Assembly (NCBI RefSeq): GCF_014805685.1
Contig: NC_060885.1
Location: 30,675,132-30,739,131 of the forward strand
DNA length: 64,000 nt
Origin: Silurus meridionalis
Lineage: Eukaryota; Chordata; Actinopteri; Siluriformes; Siluridae
Reading direction: 5' to 3'
Part shown: one piece after another, positions 56,850-61,074 of the stretch
How positions within the stretch are numbered: the stretch's first letter is position 1
Layout: every line of letters begins with the position of its first letter
Made by a program: the position numbers and the translations under genes
Notes under the pieces: generated by a model
The model's input: only the letters and a program-made list of their open reading frames with translations
Database searches by the model: none
What the model was told of the DNA's origin: nothing

Positions 56850-58356
56850 ATGTGTGTGTGTGTGTGTGGGTGTGTGTGTAGGCTGAAATCATGGAGATGC
56901 AATTTTAAGATCTGGGTTAATGTTCCTATTGATGAATGAAAAAATGCAACATCTATTTTCTTTAAGTCGCTCTGTTCTGGTGTTTCTGTTCTTGCTGAGA
57001 AGAAAATGTTGTATAATAAGGCCCAGTGGGATTGTGTGAGACCAGCGTGTGAGTGGATTTGTGCCTCTCAGGAAAGGGAAAATGCTGACAGTGTAAATGG
57101 ATTTGAGTTGAAATGTATGTGTGTTCAAGCATTTTGACAACTAGTTGAGGTGCATGGTGGCACATGGTATCAGTGGCAGGCAGTGCATTTCACCAATCAC
57201 AATCAACCCACTTCTTAATATCATCATTATGATGCCACGGCTATAGAAGCCATCAATATTAGAGAGAGACGCAGTATAACAGAGCGCTGCATCACAGACA
57301 GGAATCTCATACAGTGAGAAATAATGATATTACTAAAGCAAGAAACCCAATAAACACGATTCAACAAGTCTCCTTTCACTGTAGCCACAGCTACACCACC
57401 GCATACATCATCTCCAGCAGAAACATCGATTTTAACGTGCATTACCAAATTTGAATTTGAGGAAAATTGTGTGTTCCAAATTCCACGGAAAAGAAAACAC
57501 AGAAATGGTACATGAAAAAGCTTAACTGTTTAAAACTTGTTTTTACTTGATCTCCTCACAAAGTCCAGCTTTTCTTGAAAGGTCGTAAAAGTCCTTGTAA
57601 GCGTACCTCTCCAAAAGAAACCAACTATTAAATCCACATGCATATATTTATAGCTTGTGCAGTTTGATACAGATGCGTATTATGAGCTAGTGTGCTTTCT
57701 GACCATCCAATCAAAGGGGGTGAACATGCTGATGTTATTGGATGCCTTCTAGAGGACCTCAAAGGGGCCTTCGAGCAATATGGAGTGTATGCTGAAAAAA
57801 GCCAGTAGGTGCTGGCAAGTTTCAGCTTTTAGATACCTTTGACTCCAGCAAAAAAGTGAAGTGATGGCTGAGATCTGATAGAAATTCCAACATAAACTCA
57901 CAATCCCTGAATTGAAGAGAAAAGACTTAATTAAATGAATTAAAGGGAACCAACCCCAGCCACTCTCAGTGCCGGTCGGATAAATGGGGAGGGTTGCGTT
58001 AGGAAGGACATCCAGTGTAAAAACATGTGCCAAATCAAACATGCGGAGGATCCGCTGTGGCGACCCCTAATGGTAGAAGCCCAAAGAAAGTTTAGATAAC
58101 ATTTTTTTTTTAAATATCTGGGATTCCGACTTTCACTAGCAAAAAAGGCACTTGGCCCGGATGGCCTGCCACTGACTTTTACATTTTCCCAGGAACATTT
58201 TCTGTAAAAAACAATGAATGTCTATTTGAATTGTGTGTGTTCACTTACTATCTGCTTCATGTTCTTTGTGTCTGCAGGGTTTCGAGGTGCGTAAGATCAG
58301 AGCGATTGATCAGGATCTGGGCAAACCACGAGGCATCGGATACACCATTTTATCAG
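20476..58356 (+). CDS. cdh23: Cadherin-23 (partial; six exons, EC1-EC3 region)
   Basis: This is a partial, spliced gene for cadherin-23, a giant calcium-dependent cadherin. In the known family it forms the upper part of the hair-cell tip link, binding protocadherin-15 through EC1-EC2, and it also acts in photoreceptors. Six exons (20476-20618, 20758-20805, 20904-20996, 52083-52277, 53520-53648, 58278-58356) have AG/GT borders and join in one open frame of about 228 residues. In order they give EC1 without its first strands, the EC1-EC2 linker DVNDNAP, all of EC2 with DPD, LDYE and DQD calcium motifs, the non-canonical linker DIQDMDP that I recall from mammalian CDH23, and the start of EC3 with AIDQD. 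Codon counts per exon (47, 16, 31, 65, 43, 26) match the human protein as I remember it, with no indel. The signal-peptide exon lies upstream and the rest of the protein downstream, outside what I can find. No promoter is visible. The identification is firm; the expression role is from family knowledge. Confidence 0.95.
20621..20669. repeat. (AC)n tract starting at intron position +3
   Basis: About 24 AC units begin immediately after the GT of the exon a donor and fill a third of the 139-bp intron. CA repeats are known binding sites for hnRNP L, which affects splicing when close to a 5' splice site. Confidence 0.95.
20758..20805 (+). CDS. cdh23: cdh23 exon b (48 bp, EC1)
   Basis: This very short exon (16 codons, TKSEMQVVFSVSDSQG) has a strong pyrimidine tract and TTTGCAG acceptor and a GTAAG donor. 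Both flanking introns are phase 0, so skipping it would keep the frame but delete one EC1 strand. The Asp in VSD is the calcium-site residue near position 86 of the mature mammalian protein (by my count) and is conserved. The flanking introns are only 139 and 98 bp. Confidence 0.93.
20904..20996 (+). CDS. cdh23: cdh23 exon c (EC1-EC2 linker)
   Basis: The 93-bp phase-0 exon of 31 codons starts after GGACAG and ends before GTACAG. It encodes the final EC1 strand, the canonical linker DVNDNAPTF that binds calcium between EC1 and EC2, and the first EC2 strand HNQPYSVNIPE. The PE glutamate is a standard cadherin calcium ligand. The following intron is about 31 kb. Confidence 0.95.
21027..21170 (+). 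mobile_element. tRNA-derived SINE with readable A and B boxes
   Basis: An A box (TAGCTCAGTGGTT, 21043-21055) and B box (GAGTTCAAGCG, 21086-21096) are followed by the core CTCTTGGGGCCCCTGAGCAAG and TGCTCCAGTTGTGCTGTATCA. It starts about 30 bp inside the giant intron, close to exon c, and ends at an AT microsatellite. Confidence 0.8.
21179..21237. repeat. (AT)n microsatellite
   Basis: About 29 TA units at the 3' end of the SINE. Sequence from 21240 to 21715 holds nothing I recognise. Confidence 0.95.
21718..21905 (+). mobile_element. tRNA-derived SINE, 5'-truncated
   Basis: The core (TTAGCAAGGCCCTTAACCTT, CTGTGCTCCCAGGGCAC) is followed by the long tail TTTCTAACATTGCTGGGG and GAAAGAATTTCACTGTGCTG. 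The tRNA head is largely missing. Confidence 0.7.
22195..22915 (-). mobile_element. Mariner relic
   Basis: On the plus strand, GAGCTGGATCTTCATCTTCA, AAATCTGGCGAGTAGGGTGG and AAGGTCGGTGCTCCCTGTGA match the minus-strand mariner copies at 7.3 and 16.8 kb. The ends are lost and about 400 bp of unrelated AT-rich DNA separates the two halves. No transposase frame survives. Confidence 0.7.
23185..23880 (-). pseudogene. RTE-type LINE, 3' end with reverse transcriptase C-terminal relic
   Basis: The minus strand encodes the end of an RTE-class LINE protein in two pieces in different frames. At 23587-23889 are KTEYMCVNEREG, LQGEEVEKVEEFRNLGSTVQ and AGWSGWRRVTGVICDKI. At 23196-23417 are LRWFGHVQRRDRGYISRRML, RKRGSPRRRFMDVVREDMQV and the end CGDP. 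The 3' end reads CTAAAGGGAGCAGTGACAT, close to the tail shared by other copies. It is 5'-truncated and frame-broken, so inactive. Confidence 0.88.
23900..24590. other. No recognisable feature
   Basis: Intronic sequence with no gene, SINE or transposon that I can name. Confidence 0.5.
24593..24821. repeat. (CT)n and (AC)n microsatellites
   Basis: A CT run at 24593-24639 and an AC run at 24773-24821, 130 bp apart. Confidence 0.93.
25156..25205. repeat. (TATAA)10 pentanucleotide microsatellite
   Basis: Ten perfect five-base units. Sequence from 25206 to 25725 is AT-rich and otherwise featureless. Confidence 0.93.
25727..25887 (-). mobile_element. Truncated SINE tail joined to a LINE-like 3' end
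   Basis: The stretch 25727-25768 is a short copy of the TTCGGCTTCTCCCATTAGGG tail. It is followed by the sequence TTGCACTTCTGGTTAGATGC and AATGACAATAAAGTTGAATC, which ends in ATCTA repeats and resembles the 3' end of another fish retroposon family. The next SINE has inserted into that terminal repeat. Confidence 0.55.
25888..26132 (-). mobile_element. Full-length tRNA-Glu-headed SINE with RTE-type tail
   Basis: On the minus strand the element opens with a tRNA-Glu(CTC)-like head: A box GTCTAGTGGTTAG (26108-26120), anticodon region GCGCTCTCACC, B box GGGTTCAATC (26071-26080). A body and the tail CTGTGGCGACCCCTAATGGG, AGAAGCCGAAAGAAAG follow. Both sides carry the same 17-bp target duplication AAAGTTGAATCTAATCT (25871-25887 and 26133-26149). 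The tail matches the 3' end of the RTE LINE at 61.7-61.9 kb, implying mobilisation by that LINE. Confidence 0.92.
26500..27165 (-). pseudogene. Tc1-like transposon relic
   Basis: The minus strand shows scattered Tc1-transposase C-terminal similarity (HWNRIHHTTRHRP, FQIHFWRNQLSG) broken by stops and frame changes. The plus-strand edge GGAACATGCATGCGTTTCAA followed by GGTGTTTCCAAACTTTTGG resembles a Tc1-type end. Similar ends occur at 13.75 and 50.1 kb. It is inactive. Confidence 0.55.
27170..28280. other. No gene; short GT tract only
   Basis: AT-rich intron sequence with a GT run at 27833-27848. Nothing else is recognised. Confidence 0.5.
28286..28415 (+). repeat. 33-bp degenerate minisatellite, four copies
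   Basis: TTCAACTATAATCT, TTCAGCTATTAACT, TTCAGCTATAATCT and TTCACATATAATCT begin at 28286, 28319, 28352 and 28384, a spacing of 33, 33 and 32 bp. Confidence 0.75.
28430..29735. other. Mostly unique intron sequence
   Basis: No repeat, RNA or coding feature is recognised. The part at 29030-29330 is relatively repeat-poor and could hold conserved non-coding DNA. Confidence 0.4.
29739..30249 (-). repeat. Dispersed repeat family B, reverse copy, truncated
   Basis: Landmarks of the family run backwards compared with 34.8-35.5 kb: AGTAATAC-type ends near 29800, GTTGTGGCAAGTTTGAGTTG near 29980 and CCTGATTGGTGGCTTGCTG at 30133. The copy stops exactly where the Tigger-like element starts. Confidence 0.65.
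30250..30819 (+). mobile_element. pogo/Tigger-like transposon relic, copy 2
   Basis: It starts with ACTATAAGCCGCTACTTTTT and ends with GGTGCGCTTAATAGTCCAGA, eroded versions of the ends at 4.9-5.6 kb. At about 30487-30650 the plus strand encodes MDDVPLTFDLPLTR and then TTGHEKTHFTCVLSCTASGE, similar to the DDE region of pogo/Tigger transposases. It then loses frame. It keeps about 200 bp of transposase sequence absent from copy 1. Confidence 0.78.
30825..31150. other. No recognisable feature
   Basis: Ordinary intron sequence with a short GT run near 30908-30931. Confidence 0.5.
31151..31362 (+). mobile_element. tRNA-derived SINE, near full length
   Basis: A box (TAGCTTAGTGGTT), B box (GTGGTTCAAGTTG), core GGGCCCTTGAGGAAGGCCCT and CTGTGCTCCAGGG, then tail TTCCTAACGTTGCTGGGA and GAAAGAATTTCAGTGTGCTG. 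The order matches the 4.6-kb and 21.7-kb copies. Confidence 0.8.
31471..31898. repeat. (TG)n, (TA)n and (TTA)n microsatellites
   Basis: TG at 31471-31520, TA at 31807-31864 and TTA at 31865-31898, the last two contiguous. The interval 31521-31800 holds no gene. Confidence 0.93.
31900..32525. other. No recognisable feature
   Basis: AT-rich intron sequence. Confidence 0.5.
32530..32695 (+). mobile_element. tRNA-derived SINE, second subfamily (CCGTAAATGTAAAT tail)
   Basis: The head AGGTGGTAGCCTAATGGCAT and B-box remnant GGTCAAGTGTTC precede the core CCTGGGCCCTTGAGCAAGGC and the tail TGTTAAATGCCGTAAATGTA. It shares the core but not the tail of the TGTATCAT-type copies. Confidence 0.75.
32700..34160. 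other. No gene recognised
   Basis: Intron sequence with pyrimidine-rich patches (32830-32890, 33200-33260). No repeat family is identified. Confidence 0.45.
34163..34210. repeat. (GA)24 microsatellite
   Basis: Pure GA tract. Confidence 0.95.
34820..35460 (+). repeat. Dispersed repeat family B, longest copy
   Basis: It opens with GTGGTGAACAGTATGGAGGC, GTTACTGTACTTAAGTAGCC and closes with GGAGTCATATTTTACCTACC then CTACTTTTACTCAAGT. The same order is seen at 38726-39460. It is probably a non-autonomous DNA transposon about 640 bp long. Confidence 0.7.
35461..35550 (+). mobile_element. RTE LINE fragment
   Basis: The plus strand reads AELKMWRFSLGVTRMDRIRN, the RTE protein segment upstream of the pieces at 23.2 and 49.7 kb, and then runs into poly(A). 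It sits directly at the end of repeat B. Confidence 0.75.
35560..36560. other. No gene supported
   Basis: The stretch 35800-36330 has minus-strand frames with no recognised domain (possibly an old retroelement). I cannot assign it. Confidence 0.35.
36566..36590. repeat. Short (CA)n tract
   Basis: About 12 CA units. The sequence from here to 37340 has a GA-rich part at 36890-37090 and no gene. Confidence 0.8.
37345..38154 (+). mobile_element. Mariner relic interrupted by a SINE
   Basis: The left end TACAAGGTGGTATCAAAAGG and the right end (minus strand) TATGAGGTGGTATCAAAATG are mariner inverted repeats. The plus strand at 37841-38060 keeps C-terminal transposase words (HPLYSPDLTTTDFAVFAKVK) with a frameshift after them. 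A 5'-truncated SINE sits in the left end at about 37376-37547. It is defective. Confidence 0.85.
37376..37547 (-). mobile_element. 5'-truncated tRNA-Glu SINE nested in mariner
   Basis: The sequence TTTCTTTCTTTTAGCTTCTC, AGGGGTCGCCACAGCGAATC, ACGCCGGATGCCCTTCCTAA and CCCCATTTATCCGGGCTTGG is the reverse of the tail and body of the SINE at 25888-26132, without the tRNA head. GAGACT lies on both sides, and the mariner end resumes afterwards. Confidence 0.82.
38427..38725 (-). repeat. Repeat related to the 14.6-15.0 kb block
   Basis: On the minus strand it reads GAAAAGCCAAAAACAGTTGA and TTAACAAATCAAATTACC, matching 14690-14900. It borders repeat B, as it also does near 15 kb. Confidence 0.55.
38726..39460 (+). 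repeat. Dispersed repeat family B, copy 3
   Basis: AGTGGTGGACAGTAACAAAG at the start, TTAATAGATCGGTGTGCTAA inside and TACATGGTTTGTGTACTTTA at the end follow the same order as 34820-35460. Confidence 0.7.
39741..39982. repeat. (CA)n and (GT)n-(GAGT)n microsatellites
   Basis: CA run at 39741-39793, GT run at 39933-39963 followed by five GAGT units. Confidence 0.93.
39990..41550. other. No recognisable feature
   Basis: AT-rich intron; no gene or named repeat was found. Confidence 0.45.
41553..42085. repeat. GGGAATTAATGGGAA-rich element
   Basis: The left part has GGGAATTAATGGGAA repeated at short spacing (41585, 41615, 41625 region). The right part has the complementary theme AACTCCCATAAATTCCTGTA and TAACTTCCCAGTAAG. 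The loosely inverted arrangement suggests a decayed non-autonomous transposon. Confidence 0.45.
42090..42720. other. No recognisable feature
   Basis: Ordinary intron sequence. Confidence 0.45.
42729..42883 (-). mobile_element. 5'-truncated RTE LINE insertion with target duplication
   Basis: It is the reverse of the RTE 3' end: a CTT-rich tail, TTTCGGCTTTTCCCATTAGG, then TGCATGTCTTCCCTCGCCAC and CTTTGGCCTTCCTCTT. An 8-bp direct repeat TAAGCAGT flanks it (42721-42728 and 42884-42891), so it is a discrete severely truncated insertion of about 155 bp. Confidence 0.82.
42900..44300. repeat. (CA)30 tract at 43181-43240 in otherwise plain sequence
   Basis: Apart from the CA run nothing in this stretch is recognised as a gene or transposon. 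Confidence 0.6.
44311..44907. repeat. Three (CT)n tracts
   Basis: CT runs at 44311-44400, 44741-44785 and 44873-44907 with AT-rich sequence between them. Confidence 0.93.
45401..45665 (+). mobile_element. Tc1-like non-autonomous element, partial
   Basis: The start ACACTATACAGGCAAAAGTA and TTGGGACACCTGATC is a common fish Tc1-type end. CAGCATGACAATGCACAAAG and CATGAAGACATGGTTTGGAG derive from the Tc1 transposase DDE region. The 3' half is missing. A second copy is at 53966-54418. Confidence 0.7.
45759..45976. repeat. (GT)n and (CA)n microsatellites
   Basis: GT at 45759-45806 and CA at 45932-45976, in opposite sense 125 bp apart. Confidence 0.93.
46662..46739. repeat. (TTTC)19 microsatellite
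   Basis: A pure tetranucleotide run. The flanks 45980-46660 and 46740-48375 contain no recognised gene; a short AT tract lies at 46443-46470. Confidence 0.93.
46745..48375. other. No gene supported
   Basis: An open frame at 47205-47648 has no domain I recognise and no splice context tying it to cdh23. I treat it as chance. Confidence 0.45.
48380..48505 (+). mobile_element. tRNA-derived SINE
   Basis: A box (TGTAGCTCACTGTCTAAG), B box (GTGAGTTCAAGTCCC) and core CTGCTGGGCCCTTGAGCAAG, then TAACTCTAAATGCCCAGTTG. It belongs to the second subfamily. Confidence 0.75.
48537..49144. mobile_element. 608-bp inverted-repeat DNA element flanked by TA
   Basis: The left end CATTGGTACCTCGACCTACG and the right end read on the minus strand, CAGTGGTACCTTGACCTACG, are inverted repeats with TA immediately outside each (48535-48536, 49145-49146). 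It has no transposase frame. The TA target fits the Tc1/mariner/pogo group. Confidence 0.8.
49150..49685. other. No recognisable feature
   Basis: AT-rich intron sequence with loosely repeated CTCCATGGTGCTGAACT-like words near 49350 and 49465. Confidence 0.45.
49690..50021 (+). pseudogene. RTE LINE 3' fragment with reverse transcriptase C-terminus
   Basis: The plus strand encodes GVTKMDRIRNKFIS, ARLRWFKHVQRRDMGYIGRR and RKRGRPRRRFMDVVREDMQV, the same protein end as at 23.2 kb but in one frame for longer. It ends in a GAAGAA-rich tail. It is 5'-truncated and lacks the catalytic domains. Confidence 0.87.
50035..50160 (+). mobile_element. Tc1-type terminal fragment
   Basis: GGAACATGCATGTGTTTTTC then AAAGCTAGGATTTTCCAAAA matches the transposon ends near 13.75 and 27.1 kb. 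Only about 125 bp remain, abutting the RTE tail. Confidence 0.45.
50390..50690. other. Repeat-free block upstream of exon d (candidate conserved element)
   Basis: GC-richer unique sequence containing a CACGTG E-box (50648-50653). It lies about 1.4-1.7 kb before exon d. Function is unproven. Confidence 0.3.
50724..51080. repeat. (CT)n and (GT)n microsatellites
   Basis: CT at 50724-50765 and GT at 51037-51080. Confidence 0.93.
51470..51570 (-). mobile_element. SINE fragment, reverse orientation
   Basis: Reverse of the local SINE: CAACTGAGCAGTTAAGGC, AGGGCCTTGCTCAAGGGCCC and the A-box remnant CCACTGAGCTATCAC. Confidence 0.7.
52083..52277 (+). CDS. cdh23: cdh23 exon d (EC2 body)
   Basis: The 195-bp phase-0 exon of 65 codons starts after TCTATAG and ends before GTATAT, a weak donor. 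It encodes the body of EC2: DTAVGTSILMVNATDPDQG, then FSFQPPSPFFSIDGARG, then LDYE and YQLTVNAT. The DPD and LDYE motifs are calcium ligands, and two NAT sequons are present. Its length matches the human exon exactly as I recall that protein. Confidence 0.95.
52300..52360. repeat. (AC)n-(ACTC)n tract near exon d donor
   Basis: The tract begins about 22 bp after the exon d 5' splice site; sequence from +8 is already CA-rich. Confidence 0.93.
52430..53385 (+). mobile_element. Tc1-like transposon relic with nested SINE
   Basis: The left side has ACAAGTATTCAGACCC and the right side AATACTTCCTGAATGCACTG, typical of fish Tc1 elements. At about 52917-53178 the plus strand encodes Tc1 transposase fragments (LGVSNRHLKKIVWPDETMIE, LFGLNSKRYVWMKPG, KQGGGGIMLWDVF) with W-P-D-E at the first catalytic aspartate. 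Stops and deletions elsewhere inactivate it. A SINE-like insert splits the left part. It lies wholly within the intron between exons d and e. Confidence 0.85.
52699..52835 (-). mobile_element. SINE nested in Tc1 relic
   Basis: 137 bp that read on the minus strand as a SINE head and core: TTGAACTC-type B box, GGGCCCCTAAGCAAGGCCCT and CTCTGGATAAGGGC tail. A 7-bp direct repeat CTAAGAT flanks it (52692-52698, 52836-52842). Confidence 0.72.
53520..53648 (+). CDS. cdh23: cdh23 exon e (EC2-EC3 linker)
   Basis: The 129-bp phase-0 exon of 43 codons starts after CTACAG and ends before GTCAGT. It encodes DQDKLRPLSSLVNLAITLSD, the linker DIQDMDPIF and the first EC3 strand NLPYSTNVEEEAPL. The linker lacks the usual DxNDN, replaced by DxQDMD. 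Mammalian CDH23 has the same departure (from memory), so it is a family trait and not a defect. Confidence 0.95.
53900..54600. repeat. CA- and TG-rich tracts around the Tc1 element
   Basis: Mixed CA/CG and TA tracts at 53900-53970 and TG/TATG tracts at 54417-54575 flank the element. Confidence 0.75.
53966..54418 (+). mobile_element. Tc1-derived non-autonomous element
   Basis: TATTGGGACACCTGCTTTCC near the start, CAAAGCAAACTCCTTGAAGA and AGAAGAGTGGAGGGGATTAT inside and AACATTTGGCAATATAGTGT at the end correspond to a common fish Tc1-type family. It has no complete transposase. It lies in the intron between exons e and f. Confidence 0.75.
54605..55214. other. No recognisable feature
   Basis: Intron sequence with a short GA run at 54766-54782. 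Confidence 0.45.
55223..55383. mobile_element. 161-bp hAT-type MITE with 8-bp target duplication
   Basis: The left end CAGGGGTGCCCAATACG and right end (minus strand) CAGGGGGTGCACAC are short inverted repeats of hAT type. A perfect 8-bp duplication GTGTAGAC lies on each side (55215-55222, 55384-55391). Confidence 0.87.
55395..56250. other. No recognisable feature
   Basis: Intron sequence. A 17-bp word TTTACATCAAGATGCAT is tandemly duplicated near 55578 and 55600. Confidence 0.45.
56256..56882. repeat. (GA)n, (CA)n and (GT)n microsatellites
   Basis: GA at 56256-56297, CA at 56612-56656 and GT at 56813-56882. Confidence 0.93.
57165..57890 (+). repeat. Dispersed repeat family A, copy 2
   Basis: It matches 150-900 in order, with shared blocks GCATCACAGACAGGAATCTC, CACAGCTACACCACCG and CTAGTGTGCTTTCTGACCAT. 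It is slightly shorter at the 3' end. Confidence 0.6.
57948..58095 (+). mobile_element. 5'-truncated tRNA-Glu SINE
   Basis: GGAACCAACCCCAGCCACTC, TAAATGGGGAGGGTTGCGTT and GATCCGCTGTGGCGACCCCT with the tail AGAAGCCCAAAGAAAG. The tRNA head is missing. It ends about 185 bp before exon f. Confidence 0.82.
58278..58356 (+). CDS. cdh23: cdh23 exon f (EC3 start)
   Basis: The 79-bp exon starts after CTGCAG in phase 0 and ends with one base of a split glycine codon before GTCAGT. It encodes GFEVRKIRAIDQDLGKPRG followed by IGYTILS, the second part of EC3 with the DQD calcium motif. The next exon must begin with the remaining two bases of glycine. I did not find it before the window ends. Confidence 0.93.
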
Positions 58357-61074
58357 GTCAGTGAAATTCGATTACTCGTCGATGAAAGTGACCGACTCTT
58401 TGTGTCATTGCTTTAGATCCTTTACTCAAACATGGGTATCTCGGCCAGATTGAATTAATGCCCGATCTGCTGATATTATGTGTGTCTTTGCTAATGCTGC
58501 GCTAATGGCCGTGACCAAAAACATTTCATTAGCTGCAAAACAAGCTTTTGATTAAGATATTTTTGGGCAGATTTGGCAAGGCATTTGGCTTCGGGCCATT
58601 TTCCATTAACATTATCTCTGCTGTGTCTAGCCGATCTGAATCTGCCCCATATCCTTTGTGAATTACCACAGAAAGGGCCTTTCATTATAGAACATATCAA
58701 TGCAATACAATACACTTAATCACTTTGCTTAAGACTTTTTCACTACGGAATATTAATTATTAATCATGTCATTATTAAATCACATTAGAATTGCTAGAAT
58801 AGTGAATTCCCTTTTCATTAAATTCCATGCATCACTTGCTCAAGTTGGTTTTTATGACACTTTCCAAAAAAATATTCATGACACTATATGAAATGTATTT
58901 TAACTCCAGTTAAAAGAGGAGTACAGTTTAGTCGAGATTAATCTTGTTTTAATTAAAAATGCAAGAGTGAGGACTTTCTTGACCGTCTAGAGGATGAGGC
59001 TGTTTTAATAAAAGTTATGGTTTTAGAATAGCGTTACGGTTTAGGAGATGTTTTTTTTAATAACTTAATATGAATCTAAGTTTGTTTGAACCGTGCCTTG
59101 ATGCTGCTGTGCTAACCTTCTCTGCAAGTTAATTCACAGTATTTGCATTTAAAGCTCTACTTAGACTTTTGTAAATGGCTCTGGTTTCATGATCAAAACG
59201 TGTAACATTTATTCAATGCTTTTTCAGTCTACTTTAGTTCTTATGTTCCTTTCTGTAATGAAAAGTAGTTTTATATTTGAAGACAGGCTTGGAAACCCTG
59301 TTTGATGTCATGGACTCCCAGCTAATTTTATTTACTCTCTATTATCATTATAATGATCATTTTATGATAATTATCATCATCATGGAAACTATATGGAAAA
59401 AAGACCTGGAGTAAAGCGACAAACCAGACCCGGCTAACGTGGTTATAGAAAACGTACTGGTTTGGTCTGAAAGTAAAAATTTCTTTTTACCGTGCACATC
59501 ATTTATCGATTTGCCATTTTTTATTATTTTATTTTATTAACACCTGAACGCCACAGTGGAATCACACACCAAATGGACACACCACATTAGCTAAGTTTTA
59601 GCGCATTGTTCACTTCACATCCAAATCAAAAGCAATGAGCAATAGAGTTTAATTAGGATAATTATCACATATCAGGCTTTCTTTTTACAATTTCTGTTTG
59701 ATTCCTGGTAATGTCTTTATGAAAAACCCGGGCTGAATAGCTTCAATTGGACACCACTGACGCCTGTCAACTTGTCAGCAACAGTTGAAATTTTTTAAAA
59801 CTAATTTTCTCTTTTTGAGGTTGAGATACTATGGATGAGATATCTTTCAATCTTATTGCAGCTTACTAACACCTTTACATTTCTGTCATACAGATGAAAA
59901 GGCCACATTTGCACCATTCAGAGCCTTTTTATAGGCCATGACACATAGGATTGGAATGGATCTTTACAGCATCCATTACACCGAAGAGACCCTATACCAC
60001 ACATGCTTGTCTCACATCTTATATTATGAAAGCAATTTATTTATGATAAGTTTTATATTATTAGATATTTTCGTTTTGTATTATTTATTACCATGTTAAA
60101 AGTTGGAGATATGTTTCGTTTCTTCCTTTCGGACATTTTTATCAGTCAGGAAATCGGCTCCACGAGCGGGCGAATCTGAGCTGCTCAGCTGCAACAGAGT
60201 CAGTAGGGTTGATTGAAGGGAGGTGAAGGCTTGTCAAAGTACTCATTACAGTTCACCTTGTAGGCACTGAGGAGCTTTACAACTCACAAACCACTTCTTT
60301 AATATGATGCATGTTGTGTTAGAAGGTTAAGCCAGTGAGTTAAGAATGTGTTTGTTCTTTCGGGCTGGTCGAGTGATTTAGCGCTGCAGGAAAAGCACGG
60401 CGATTTTACACATCATACTCATTACTCCTATCAATCAGCTCATACCAAATGCACTCCATCCTTCATTCGGTCCGGTCTGCATTTATTTCTTTGACAAACT
60501 GCGAGTCAGAATGAGGCATTTGATATGTGTGATGTGGCTGCAAATGTCCACACTCAAGGACATGGTGCGCTGGTGCATTTCAAACACACTTTGTTTGAGA
60601 TGATTTATGTCGAACGATGACATTCAGCATCCGGAAACCGAGTCTATTAGCTGATAAAGGCGGCCAGTATGAGCTACCATGGATTCCTGAGCATTCTGCT
60701 ATTTTATATATAATGCTAGTCACTGTAAAAGGAATTAGAAAATGTGTGGAAACAGTTCATTCAACAGTTCATTCATTAGTTTTACCCTGTGAACACTGTG
60801 ATAGGATCAGGATTTCAACTTGTCAGCAGGGTGAAGCCTGGAGTCTCCAGACAATACAATTTAAAGGAGCTGTTTGTCATTTTATAGCCTTCTGCATACT
60901 ATAGTGATGGACATGAATAAATAAAGGTTGCATCTCCATGTAAATCTGTACAGTATATCCCATGTGTGCTGCTCCTAGTGGAGACAGAGCTTATTTCTGG
61001 TCCAGAAATATGTAGATGTACTCTTAGATGAAGAAAGTTGTATGAATCATAGGTTTAAAAGTGTACTACTGGTA

